Of a stretch of DNA of 64,000 bases, positions 43,953-55,739 are shown piece by piece. Position 1 is the first letter of the stretch, and each line of letters opens with the position of its first letter. Made by a program: the position numbers and the translations under genes. This stretch comes from Argyresthia goedartella (taxonomy: Eukaryota > Arthropoda > Insecta > Lepidoptera > Argyresthiidae). The DNA lies in assembly GCA_949825045.1 (NCBI GenBank), contig OX463815.1, positions 20,019,231-20,083,230 on the forward strand. Direction: 5' to 3'. Below the pieces are notes generated by a model. The model was given only the letters and a program-made list of their open reading frames with translations. It had not been told where the DNA came from and did not search any database.

Positions 43953-45588
43953 AATAACTAGGTAATAAAATAATAGAATATTATGGGGTTCTCAATAGGG
44001 TATACTTATGTTTTACTAACATTTTATTCCTTATTTATTTACTCCTATCCCTCTCCCTGTTAATGTCTGTTATTTAAAGGAATTTATTTACTTCTCATAT
44101 TAAGTAATATCTGTCCTTATATACTCTATTTTAACCTGAATCCTAGATAAAGTCAGTCAACTGTCACATTATTCATATTTATGTTGAATGAAATTGAGAG
44201 TTTGAATTAATATTCAATTTGTGGTTATTCCAGCGACGTGGAATGAAGTTTGAAATATTAATAAAGCACTACATTGTAGTATTTGGAGTCAATGAGACTA
44301 TAAACTTATTGAAAGTAGTTACTGAGTTGACTAATTTCTGCAACAACGTTTTCAATTTGATATGTTCGACTCGATGTCGAGAATTCAGAGTTTAAATAAA
44401 CAAACCTGCAATTCTCGTCTTAACTGAATGATGATAAACGTTCAATTTCCCTAGACCTTGTATTGCAATCATGGAAGGCGGTCATGGTTAATTTTATTAA
44501 TACAATAGTTATTAATTAATTACCTTTGATCAAATTATGGAATAAGCCGTCGCAAAGCCTCCGCCAATATTCACATAACGCCAGAATGAAGCAATAGAAG
44601 TACGGAAATTCACAGTTATGCTCTATTCAGATGTGCATATTTATATTACTATACGGATACATATACTTATATCTTCGCACTTTACGAAGTAACAATATCA
44701 TGTTTGGATCTGCTGATGGTAGATTGAAGGTCAATTCATTAACCTTAAAATGAATCATGCTACTTACGCACTTCTATGGATGTGCTGAAATATTTTATAC
44801 TTCATGCTATGCTATTGTGCATTACTAAAAGACAAATAAGTCTTTATTGAAACACATAACGTGTAACATAAACAACCAGTGAAACTTCATTGTGTATGTT
44901 TATAGTTTTCTATATGTGGAAGAATATTTAACATAATCTTACTACATAAATATCAGATATTGACTGATGAGACAGTTGAATATCAATCACAAACTATAAT
45001 CCCATCCTGATCGGTCATACCCCATCCTAATCCGGTGAATCTATGACTAAATCCAATTCAGAATACTTATACGCTACTCTTTTTATAAACGAGTATCAGA
45101 ACTACAAATTAATTGGTTTCGTAGAATTATCTGGGTAGAAGACCGAATCAAGTGGTAGGGGTTCTTCCCCAAAATTTTATGAATATCAAATTTTTCTTTT
45201 ATTATTTTAATATTTATCATTTTTATTTCATTTTAGTCAATACTCAAAATATACTATGACATTTTATTATATGAATCTGCTTTATAAGGTTATTAATCAT
45301 TTAATGGATATTTATCTGTATCATTCTTGTTAGTGGGGACATATTTAAGTATATATCTTTTATTGAAATTTAAAATTACTAAATATTCAATTTAAAACAT
45401 TCCTTGTTTAAAATCTATTGTCAAAGTTGACAGCACTTCTTACTCATACCTCTAGAATTAGGGTTACTGGTTTCACAAGTAGTAGGAGTTCTAATTTACT
45501 AGACGATCTATTTTTTTTTGGCCATCACAATTAATAAGAGACCGCGTTAAAGAGAAGGGTGGACGAGATAGAAAGGGGGGATGTTACA

Positions 45589-46152
45589 ATATGGATAAGC
45601 CGTAACCAGGATGTATATTTGCAGTCTAATATTTGGATAACATGATATTGGCTATGATTAGCCACAATTTGTTGTACGTGCGTTGGAAGAGGTTTTTTAA
45701 ATGTTGTAAGGAGAGCTATATCGACTAAAAGACTAGATTCTCGGGTGTGAAAAAATAGAAAGTGATTATGATTGAAGGTGTGAGGTATACGTTTTAAAAA
45801 GGGTTAAGGGGTGGAAATGGGCAAAAAGCTAATTTTGAAATAAGGGGTGGGAATTTTATTATGTTAACAAATTGACTGTCCTATATTATATTAGACACAG
45901 GGTTGGTACTGGTCGTTATATGATTTATCATATCCTAGACTGAGAATGTGTTAACAGTTGAGTGTGATTTTATAGGAAAATAAGTAAAGTACGATAAAAA
46001 AAAAGTATACAAAGAGAAGACAGTGACTTTTGATTTCAATTACTAGTAATAAGTGTAAATAAAAACAAAACCAAGTGATTTTTGATTTACAATAATTAGT
46101 GTTAATAATAATAAAAAGTGATAAGTGGTTAATTAATTAAAATAAATAAACA
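45589..46152 (+). other. Leader between the 5-kb repeat and gag
   Basis: This 564-bp AT-rich leader starts ATATGGATAAGCCG. TGG occurs three bases after the repeat end, as a primer site would, but I cannot match TGGATAAGCCG to a tRNA 3' end. No coding. Confidence 0.5.
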
Positions 46153-47185
46153 ATGCCTAAAGTACCTAAGACTAGGTCGAAGACCACAACTGATGCAAGT
46201 CTTGGTGTAAATTACAAGGAGCAGCAGTTAAGAAGAACAATAGGCGTCCTTAGCTCTCGATTGAATAAGTTGGAAGAAGCAACACAGTCTCCATCAAATA
46301 GACCAGTTGCAACTTCTTCGTCTTTAGGAAATGGCTCTGCGACAACGGAGAGAAGGGTGTTCTATACGTTACCACACCATGTTGCTAGTGAGAAGCCTAA
46401 ATATCCAGGGAAAGTTAACATTCACCCGGTATCCTTCATAGAAGACCTCACTTCCTATCTGCGTGGACTTCCAACTGAAGGATTTGAAATAGACATCATC
46501 CTAGAATGTTTGGAAGGTGAAGTAAGGAATTGGGCAAGAATTTACAAAGACCAATGGACCAATTTGGATGATTTTCGTCGAGCATTTCTGGAAATCTACT
46601 GGGGAGAAGTGGAACAAAGTGAACTCAGACGCCGAATTGTAAGCAACACGTGGGATAGCGCCAAGAATCCTACAATGTTGAGCCACTTCTTGAGTCTTGC
46701 TGGACAAGCGAGAATGCTGCAGTACACTATCCCCGAAAAACTTCTTGTTTGTGAGTGATATCATGAATCATTATCCAAGGGAAGTCCAATATGCTTGGGC
46801 AATGAACAGAGCAGCAACGTTCCTGGAAGCCACCGAGTTCCTTAGAAAATTGGACGACATTAATCGCCAAGGGAAGTTCAAACCCGCGATAATTCAACAT
46901 CAATCTGGAATCGATCAGGAATCAAGATGGAAGTCAAATCCAACTGGAAGAGGACAAGAAAATCAACCTGGGTTCCAGTACGTAAGCGGACCAGACAATA
47001 GGCCTGAGGGCCGATATCAAAATCAATCTGGAAAGGGACACGACAACCGACCTGGACTCCAGTACCACAATCAAGCCGGAAGAGGACAAGATAATCGCCC
47101 ACGAGGATGGAGACAATATACTCCAATACAAAGCAGAAGAATGGTCTCGCAAGTCGTCCTGTGGTTAATAAAGATACTAATCTAA
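46153..47185 (+). pseudogene. Ty3/Gypsy-type gag, one frameshift, no zinc knuckle
   Basis: Gag would form the particle that packages element RNA. Met 46153 opens MPKVPKTRSKTTTDASLG, followed by a short coiled-coil-like stretch (RTIGVLSSRLNKLEEA). The capsid-like segment includes PKYPGKVNIHPVSFIEDLTS, LECLEGEVRNWARI and FRRAFLEIYWGEVEQ. A frameshift near 46745 moves to a second frame (to 47185). The expected CxxCxxxxHxxxxC knuckle is absent; in its place are repeats built on Q-N-Q-S/A-G-K/R-G-x-D-N-R-P, which is basic and Gly/Gln-rich. The end is broken. Confidence 0.82.
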
Positions 47186-47354
47186 TCGAATCCACGGTAG
47201 AACCTGTTTCTAGTGATGACCAACTGAACTCAAGTAATTCGATTAATTTCGTACCAGAAACGTCCGCAACTTCTGGGTTAAACTAAATGGGGCTGAAATG
47301 TCAGTCCCCGCTCCAGCCTTATATAAAGGGGATAAACTAAATACACCGGCACTA

Positions 47355-48319
47355 AAAATGTTGTTAGATATGGGATGGGAACCCGATCAAACTTTAGGTA
47401 TTCGCAACGACGGATTTCAAAGCCAATTCAAACTAAATCTAATGAATCAAAACGAGGTTTAGGGTTTAAACCATCTATCGATACTAATAGCAAGTTTATA
47501 GAACAAGTGGTACAAGCCTTATCGATTGACTCTGAGTTAAAGGAACAGAATCCTATATTTACCACTGAGCATTTAGTATTTTCAATGTTTGAAGAAGAAG
47601 ATAAAATGTCCAGTGAAAAGACCGAAAACATTAAATCTGAAATTCATATAAGTATTCTAGGTGAAACTAGCAGGTGTTTGATCGACACTGGAAGTAACAT
47701 AACTTGTGTATCCAGCACATTCTGGGAAAATATCTTAACCAAATTAAATGGACAAATAACAATATTACCTGTTAAACCTATGCAAATTCGAGGTGCTGTA
47801 GGTCAAAAGAGTACTAAGATCCAACAAATGGTGTTGCTTCCAGTAAAGATCGGAGACATAGAGGTAGAAACCAGGTTCTTAATTTTTCCTAACTTAATTC
47901 GGTCGGTAATTCTAGGATTTGATTGGTTGACAATTAATGAAGCTATTATTGACTTACAACAACATCCAGCAGGTCTAATAATACGAAAAAATGAACAAGA
48001 AATCCTTGTACCCTTTTGTGATATGATAGGAAATCAGAGAGAAGTCTCGGAATTAGAATCCTTAGATGAGGGGAAATTATTTCATGAATTCGTACGTGAG
48101 GTTAAAACAGGATTAGTTATATCAACCAAAGATTCGGAAAATTTAAAACAAATGTTGAGAAAACATGATAATGTTTTTACTCAAAAGTTAGGACTATGTA
48201 GTTGTTATGTTTATGAAATCAAAATGTCCCAACATACTCCATTTATAAAAAGATCATATCCAATACTATACGCTTACAGACAACAAATAGGAAAAAATTG
48301 CTTGAAATGGAGAATATAG
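47355..48319 (+). pseudogene. Gypsy pol start: G-patch-like segment and aspartic protease
   Basis: From 47355 the reading LLDMGWEPDQTLG has the start of a G-patch. After a frameshift near 47400 a second frame gives KPIQTKSNESKRGLGFKP, the G-patch end; that frame stays open to 48319. The protease has the catalytic triplet in CLIDTGSNITCVSS (47677-47718), a flap-like region near VVLLPVKIGD-type residues (QQMVLLPVKIG) and the conserved VILGFDWL (about 47910). It would cut Gag-Pol. The start of RT (PILYAYRQQIG) ends this frame, then a frameshift leads to the next. Confidence 0.8.
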
Positions 48320-50784
48320 GTATAATTTCACGTTCTTCAACTCCATATTCAAGTCCATTGACATTTACAAAGAAAACTGATGGGTCTTTAAGAATTTTGT
48401 TAGATGCCAGAGAAATCAACAAATATATGGTATCTGAATCTGAGGCACCTCCTATGCAAATGGATGTATTGAATTCATTCCATGGAGTCAAATTTATAAG
48501 CATAATAGATTTAAATAACGCATATTTTCAAATTCCTCTATCAAAACAAAGTAGGAAGTATACAGGATTCACTTTTAATGGAAAATCATACATATATAGC
48601 GTTTTACCACAAGGACTTAAAACTAGTGTTGGGAGCTTTAGTCGAGCTATGGATTTAATTTTGGGTCCAGGGTCAGACAGTTTTGTGTGAATTATTTAGA
48701 CGATTTGGCCATTTTGACAGATGGCAATTTAGACCAACACATAGAACATATCGACATAATTCTTACTAAGCTATAGGACGCTGGTATGACTTGTAACATT
48801 CTAAAATGTCAATTTATTTATGAGGAAGTTAAAATGCTAGGACATGTAATTACCACAAATGGAATCAAGACAGATCCAGAGAAAATAGTAGCGATACAAA
48901 AGTTTCCGATTCCGAAGAAAATCAAACATCTAAGAGCATTCTTGGGATTATGTAACTATTACCGAAGGTTTATACCGGACTATAGTAACACAATTAAACC
49001 ATTGTGTGTGTTGTTAAGAAAGGATAAACCTTGGAATTGGACGATTGAGGCACAAAATGCCTTTGAAGAATTAAAGTCCAAATTCCTGAAAACAATTATG
49101 TTACACCATCCTGATATGACTCAACCCTATTACTTACAAACTGATAGTTCAGGGGTAGGATTGGCGGGAGTTCTGTATCAGTACGATAATAACGGGGAAA
49201 TGAAAATTCTAGGATATTGTACCAAAGCTCTCCGGGGCCCAGAGCTAAAGTGGACAGTCACCGAACAAGAATTTTGGGCTGTTATTTATTGTCTTCGTAA
49301 ATTCGAGACTTATTTAAGAGGTTCGAAATTGATCATAAGAACTGATCATAAGGCAATAACGTTTGTCCGGACATGGAAGTTGTACAATAGTAGAATCATA
49401 CGTTGGATATCATATCTTGAACAATTTGACTATCAAGTTGAGCACGTAAAGGGGAAGGATAATATAGCCGTTGATGTTTTATCTAGATTTCCACCAAGTG
49501 GAGAGTTAATTCAAGAAGATAAAGTTCTATGTCCTGAAATTCATTACCTAGAATCAACGAAGAATAAACACCTATTTAGTAAAATAAACAATGTAGTAAC
49601 ATATCAAACAAATGACGATGAATGCCAAATTCTGCTGACACGTTTAGGCAATCCAGACATTTATAGAAAGGGCGATAAATTTGATAGGATCCTAAAGAAC
49701 TGTGTAAGAATAAACAATATTTTATGTTATGAAGATGTCCATAACGACAGCAAGTTAATTTATTTGCCTAAGGAATTAAGATCGGATATCATATATCAAA
49801 TACAGGAAGAAATGGGTCATCAAGGATCTTATAAAGTCATTAAATACATTAGAAACAGGTTCTACTGGATGGGATTAGGAAAAGATGTTAAATCGTTCCT
49901 CCGGAATTGTCATATTTGTCATCTTTCGAAAAGTGATAATATTAAATACGTAGGAGAATGTAAATCAATTGTGACTCAAGACATAGGAGACATAGTAATA
50001 GCGGACTTATATGGGCCCCTGCCCAAAGGTAGATTTGGAGCTACTTATATATTGGTAGTACAGGATTCATTTAGCAAATTTGTTAAATTATATGATTTAC
50101 GCACTGCTACTGCTCGATCAGTGGTAACAAAACTAAAACAATTTGCGGATATAATTAAACCTAAGGTTGTGATGACAGATAATGGCAGTCAATTTATAAG
50201 TGATGTCTGGAAATCTAATTTGAGGCAAATAGGTATTAAAACTATACATACAACAGTCCGTAATCCTAGACCAAATACTACAGAAAGAACTCGGACGATT
50301 GTTTAGAGCCTACTGTAACAGTAACCACAGGGGATGGGCTACAATATTGCCTAAAATCGAGAATCTGTATAATAATACATTTCACGAGAGTTCAGGATTT
50401 ACACCTAATGAAATAGTATACGGCAAATCCACTGAATTGACCTTTGACAATTGTTTACCTCTTTTAAAGAAGACAGTTGATGTAAATGATGTAAGAATAC
50501 TAGTACGAAAAAATCTTCAAAAGGCGAGTGAAAATCGTCAAGCGAAATTCAATAGGACTCATAGGTTAATTAAATTTGAAGTAGGTGATTTTGTAAAGAT
50601 TCGCAAATTAAACAAATCTGATGCCAAATTAAAATTAACAAAGAAATTTGAGTTGTTATATGAAGGACCTTTTATCGTAGCCGCAGTACCCTTCGCAAAT
50701 GTATACACTCTAATGAATCAAACGACTAAAGATATTCGGGGAAATTTCAATGCGATACATCTGTCAAAGTATTATATAAAATGA
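48298..50784 (+). pseudogene. Gypsy pol: reverse transcriptase, RNase H, integrase
   Basis: RT: SPLTFTKKTDGSLRILLDAR, VKFISIIDLNNAYFQIPL, SVLPQGLKTSVGSFSRAM, then after a frameshift near 48685 the catalytic NYLDDLAIL and a TAG at 48774. RNase H (from about 49130): YYLQTDSSGVGLAGVLYQYD, WTVTEQEFWAV and IIRTDHKAI. Integrase: a zinc finger with CHICH whose first His is Gln in QEEMGHQG. The core has D in VIADLYGPLPKG, D in VMTDNGSQF and E in NPRPNTTERT. A frameshift at 50300 leads to the C-terminal part (50299-50784), ending in the family-typical NAIHLSKYY. Order RT-RH-IN identifies Ty3/Gypsy; no envelope gene follows. Confidence 0.88.
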
Positions 50785-52350
50785 TGAAACATAAAGTGTA
50801 AAAATATAAGGTATAGATAATAAGAATTTAGAAATAAGTAATAACATAACTTATGTTAGTAATTTAGGATAACCAAGTAAAATATTTTTTTTAATACCTA
50901 AGCGTCTCAACGCTGGAGAAATCTAATTTTGATTTTGTTTCAATATACTCATGGTAAAATATCTGTGTAATGTAGTAAATCTATGTCAAGACATATCAAG
51001 ATTTGTTTAATTGTTATAATCGAATGTTAGTATCCCATTATATTTTGATAATAATGTTAATCACAAATAGAACATTTAGTACCATTTTTGTAATATTTAA
51101 CAGAAAATTCTAATTGTAAAGATTAAATAAAGAACTAGCTGACCAAAACCCCATCCAGAGCGAAGATACACTTGTAAAAATGATTTGAGTTGGATATTTA
51201 ACTACACATTACCGGATTTGGCACTCATATAATTCTAAATATCAGCAATTCTTAATTGAAATACAAGTTGATATTCGTTTTAGCCCGGTCTTTGGTAGAG
51301 GGACAATTAGGATAAGATAAAAATTATTGTAAATATATTTTTTAAATAAAGTATAACAAATTGGTAATAATTGGCTTTAATAATAAATAATAAATAATAA
51401 TAATAATAAAAAAATACTTAAAGGTTTTATAAAAATAAATTAGTCATTAGTTTTAGTTAAGGTCGTAAAGAATGGTAAAATATTTAAAGAATAGCAATTT
51501 TTTTTAATTATTTTTAATTTCGAAAATTTAAGGGGTAATTGTAACGGAAATGTAAAGATCTGAGACACATTTTTTATTTGCTATAAAAAGTTGGGAGGCG
51601 TTGGCAGGTTTGGGCAACGTGATTTAATGATTCAACTATGAACTGCAAAAAGAGAAGCCAAATATTCTTAAACCAAACAAATAACGGTGATGTAAGATTG
51701 GTGTTGACCAATGCTCAATTAAGCGGCAAGATAAATTTGGTATAAACATAACTATGGAGATTAGTGGTTATCGAAGGCATCGCAAATTTCACAAGGCCTC
51801 ATATAAGCTCAAGTGGCTCATCGCGTTGTTACCAGACTTGAAATATTAAGGTTCGAGGTTCGATTCTCCGTTGTCAACTTTTCTTTTTCAATTTTACCTA
51901 TGGTTTTGGGTTATTAATTTGTGGATCCTTTCTGAATAGCTATTCGGGAGTGTCGGGTTGTGCTAATTAAATTTAAGTCCTAGAAGTTAATTGCTTATCA
52001 TGCATCTTTGTAAATGTTTTCTACCTTGTTTAAACTACTGAATATGTCGTCACAGTAATTGCCTATTACTTCTATAATCGTCATTATTTATCTAGTCTAG
52101 AAATCTATACGTAGAATGCGCGAGATTAATTATGAAATAAAAAAGCGACATCTTTGAATGGATGGTGTGACGAAACAAACATTTGGTTTATTTCTCAGTA
52201 GGTAGAAATATATTTTTTTAAAAAAATCTCCAAAATGTGGATAAACTTTAAGAGCTATGAAATAAGTTGTGAATCATAAATTTAAAATGAATATGGTTTA
52301 ACTTCACCGTTGCTTTCAGTGGATGTCGAATTATGACCATTTTACACATT
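50785..52350 (+). other. 3' non-coding region of the Gypsy element
   Basis: This AT-rich region of about 1.57 kb includes an (AAT)n run near 51380-51410. A purine run AATTTAAGGGG lies at about 51527-51537, followed by TGTAACGG and a TATAAAAAG (51578-51586), which together resemble the start of an LTR. They are not repeated 5' of gag. No purine tract stands directly before 52351. Confidence 0.5.
51815..51882 (+). tRNA. tRNA-like sequence, probably SINE head or decayed tRNA
   Basis: AAGTGGCTCATCGCGTTG resembles an A box region, and GGTTCGATTCTCC matches a B box (T-arm) consensus. A TTTTCTTTTT run follows, as after an RNA polymerase III gene. The acceptor arms do not pair well in my reading, so a working tRNA is unlikely. 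Confidence 0.35.
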
Positions 52351-52783
52351 TGTGATGTTGTTTTGAAGTGTCGCATTTGCCATGGCTCATTCAATCGAAA
52401 CTCATACGTAAGGGTGTTTAGCAGGGTCAAACAGATGCGTTGTTAGTTCAATGTGGAGGTACAGATGGCGGTCGATCGCCTTTAAATTCCAGATGGTTTA
52501 ACTCAAATTAGAACTTTATTTACTATACCTGCAATAAGATGTTTTATATAGAAAAAAAAATGAGTATTATTTTATTTAGATTATTTTATGATGTTATAGA
52601 GTCTATTTCTAGTTGAACTGTGTGATCTAAAATATAAAGTGTGTATACGGTGTAGACCAGTAACCAATCAGAGCACTGAGTTTCGAAAGGAAACGAAACG
52701 AACCAATGAGAATGACTCGCGGAGTTTGAGATGGTGTTTTGGCGAGCATGTCTGGGGTAGGACGTTTTGGTGGGAAGAGAAAA

Positions 52784-52791
52784 TATAAAAG
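52784..52791 (+). promoter_or_regulatory. TATA box candidate in right 5-kb repeat
   Basis: This is the same TATAAAAG as at 40978, in the same context. In an LTR this copy would read outward into the right flank. Confidence 0.45.
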
Positions 52792-54839
52792 GGATGGGTC
52801 GAGATGAGAGGGGGCCTTTTGTTGCTGGTCGTAGAGTGAAGTGTGAGTTAAGACTCAGAGGGGGAGCCATTCAGTCTCCGCGTCAAACTACTGTGACACA
52901 CGTCTTTCGGGAATTCTATACAGTTCGATTCGCCGTTTTACGCGTCTTGAACTGGGAGAGTTGTGATTGCGTGTTGCAGTGGATTTTCGTGAGTGTCTGA
53001 AGCGCCGAGATATACCTCGGTTCCTATTCTTTAAATCAACCTACCCCAAATTCCAAAACTATCCTTGGGTCGTTAGATAAGAACTTGTATGTAATTTATC
53101 TGAGTCTGAGTCTGGGCTTGGAGCGACCCTAATTTCCTTTTTCCTTCACCATAGGGTTCCTGGATTGGCTCTTAGGATATTCGCGGGCTAATCCTCTCCT
53201 CATTCCTTTCGTGTAGCGAGTTTTGAAATTCCCACACACACAGTCATTAAACATACAAACACATTCAAATCAAACTCAACCATTTTCGAGTGGTGTCAAT
53301 GATGGACGTGGTATAACACTAGGATTTTAGACTAGGCTAGACAGGAGTTTAGTTGCGGCTAAACCTAGGTTGTCGAGGTTATGTAGTTAGGGAGACAAAC
53401 ACGATTATTTAGGTTTATGTAACAAACAAGTATCTGAAATTCGTATGATTACAAATAATTACGTTATTTCCTTCTCACTCTTGAAATACCTAAATACTTA
53501 TAAAACTATCTAACAAACAAAATTTTTTTTTTGATTGTGGCTGTTTTGATCTTTCTTTTCTTGACTAATTTGTATATAAAATATCTGGATGAACATCAAC
53601 ATGGTTACGGAATAAAACTTAAGAGACGGGTAGGTGCAAATAAAAATATCCCGTAACCGATCAACAAACATGTTGGACTGATGGATGGGAGATATCACAA
53701 TATCAAATCATATAAAAAAATATAACCCAAATAGTCAATATGTAGTTGATTGGCAGGTAAACTAACTCGAGAGGGATTTGAGTAGATTCAGGCGGTCTCT
53801 AGGTGCTGGTGTATTCAGTTGGCTAATTCCAGATCTTCAGCTGTCTTAAAATAATGCAGTCACGTAGATTGTGTATGGGAATGAGTGGGGGGAGGATGGC
53901 CCCAAAAACAGGTGAAAGATATCGCCAAAAGCGTACTAATGGACACATAGTTAACCCTATGTTTACTTATAAATTGTGTTTACAATTTTGAGTGGTTGTA
54001 AGCATTATTTTATAAGATTTAAGCTTATTTTGCTTCGCTAAATCTAACTTCGTCTGTCTTGGGTCCGTAGAACTCGGTTGACCTCCACTGGCGTCAGGCG
54101 GGGTTAAAGGGACCGACCTTAGGGCCCGTGTCTCTTCTGGACGTGAGCTCTGGCACAAACCCTCCTTTATAAACACATGTAATCGAAATGCCTTTTAAAA
54201 ATGCTTATTTACTTGGAATTTATTCTAATAAGCATGGACTCGATAATTATCAATATGTTTATGTCACTTATATTCATCACTGGCTGGGGAACCTCATGAC
54301 GATACTGTTTAACCAAAACCACTCTAAAAAGAACTTTAGGTTATTACTATCACAACGTCTGCAATCCTACCCATAGACGATCAACTTTGGCCAAATCATC
54401 TAAATAAGATACTCGCAATCGTTGGTGTTAGAATCTTTCCAATTGGAAAAATATTCCAATAAAAATGCGTAAGGGTTAAATTCCGTCTGACATTAGATTA
54501 ATGGTTGGCTGGTTATATCGTTAAATTTACTGTTCATAGAATCGTTCGGTTAACTCGTAGGGTTTATTCATATTATTTCAAAACTGTTGAATCCACTAGT
54601 TACCTATAATTATCACAAACGGAAAGTCAGAGGATCAACAGGTTATTTCAATAGCAATACCTAGCTAGGTACTTACATATTTTATAATGTTAATTATATA
54701 CAAGCCGCGCCACGAATAGAGTACGTTGGGCGACGTTTTGGCGGGAATTACTGCGCGTATGTACAGATATTGAAAGGTGACTACTGCGCATTCAAGGTGA
54801 CCGCTCACAACGTGTGGTGCTACGGAAATATACCTATGG

Positions 54840-55065
54840 GTCGGCAGAAACCCTACCTACGAAGCCAGGGTTCGAGTCCCGGTGGGGACAAGTGTTTGTC
54901 CGGTGAGTGCGGATGTTTATACTCTGGTCATGGTTGTTTGTCTGTCTGGGTTTAATATTTGTCTATATATTTACGTGTTGTCTGGTGCCCAGGATGCGGG
55001 GAGTCCTGGTTTGGGGCTGGAACAATGGGTGTGGATAGTGTCCAAAGTATTATTATGTATCTGGG
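54840..55065 (+). mobile_element. tRNA-derived SINE (family 2) in right 5-kb repeat
   Basis: This is the counterpart of 43030-43262 at the same position in the repeat, with a few substitutions. Confidence 0.8.
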
Positions 55066-55692
55066 AAACCAAAAGATAGATAATGATTCGAAGAATTCTT
55101 ATAAGATACTTAGGTACCTACCTTAGTTAAAAGAATAAGGTGTTGTGGTTGTGATTCTGCCTACAATACGAGTGATCACGAGTTCGATTCCCGGCCGAGG
55201 ACAATAGGATCAGAGTATGTGCCTATGTATAAACGCAATGTATGTATAGTTTGTGTATTCTTTATGAGGGGAAGTAATGCGATGTTTTAATTAGGAAGTT
55301 TAATAGGAAATTCGTTTAATTAAATACCTATCTTTGTGAAATACTTTCGTTAGCAATTAGGTACCTAAATATATGTTTGGTAGGACACGAATTGACATTG
55401 GCATATGACGTCATAGGGGTATGACGAAATGAATGTAGGTATTAAATATGATTATGGAATTAACAATGCCTCGATAGATATCACGGGTTGTTGATTGAGC
55501 AGTTAATGGATATAGGTACCTATCTATAGGTACATGGTTAGATAGAACGTTAGATTGAGGTTTCTTAGTTAATTACCTATGTAGAATAAGTACCCATACT
55601 TACTTATGTGTGGAAAGGAAGATATATTTTTATTGTTTTTAAACCATGTTTCCGGGAGTACCTACCTATAATATAACGTGGGATATTCGGTT

Positions 55693-55739
<47 letters not shown>

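Larger units (their letters stand above)
40544..45588 (+). repeat. 5-kb terminal direct repeat, left copy (candidate giant LTR)
   Basis: This 5045-bp repeat begins TGTGATGTTG, ends GGGATGTTACA and is repeated at 52351-57365. A promoter-like TATAAAAG lies 434 bases in, as in a U3/R boundary. Inside lie a SINE (about 43030-43262), a second tRNA-like SINE piece (about 43345-43460) and a TA microsatellite (about 43920-43943). In the first 320 bases I count about seven differences from the right copy, and fewer later. Against a plain LTR reading: no target duplication, no clear primer site after it, and the polypurine-like run lies at its end rather than before it. Confidence 0.8.

Noticed and set aside
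45582..45600. GGGGGGATGTTACA at 45575-45588 as polypurine tract plus start of a short LTR
   Set aside because: The sequence after TGTTACA differs at the two places where it occurs (45589 and 57366), so no LTR can start there.
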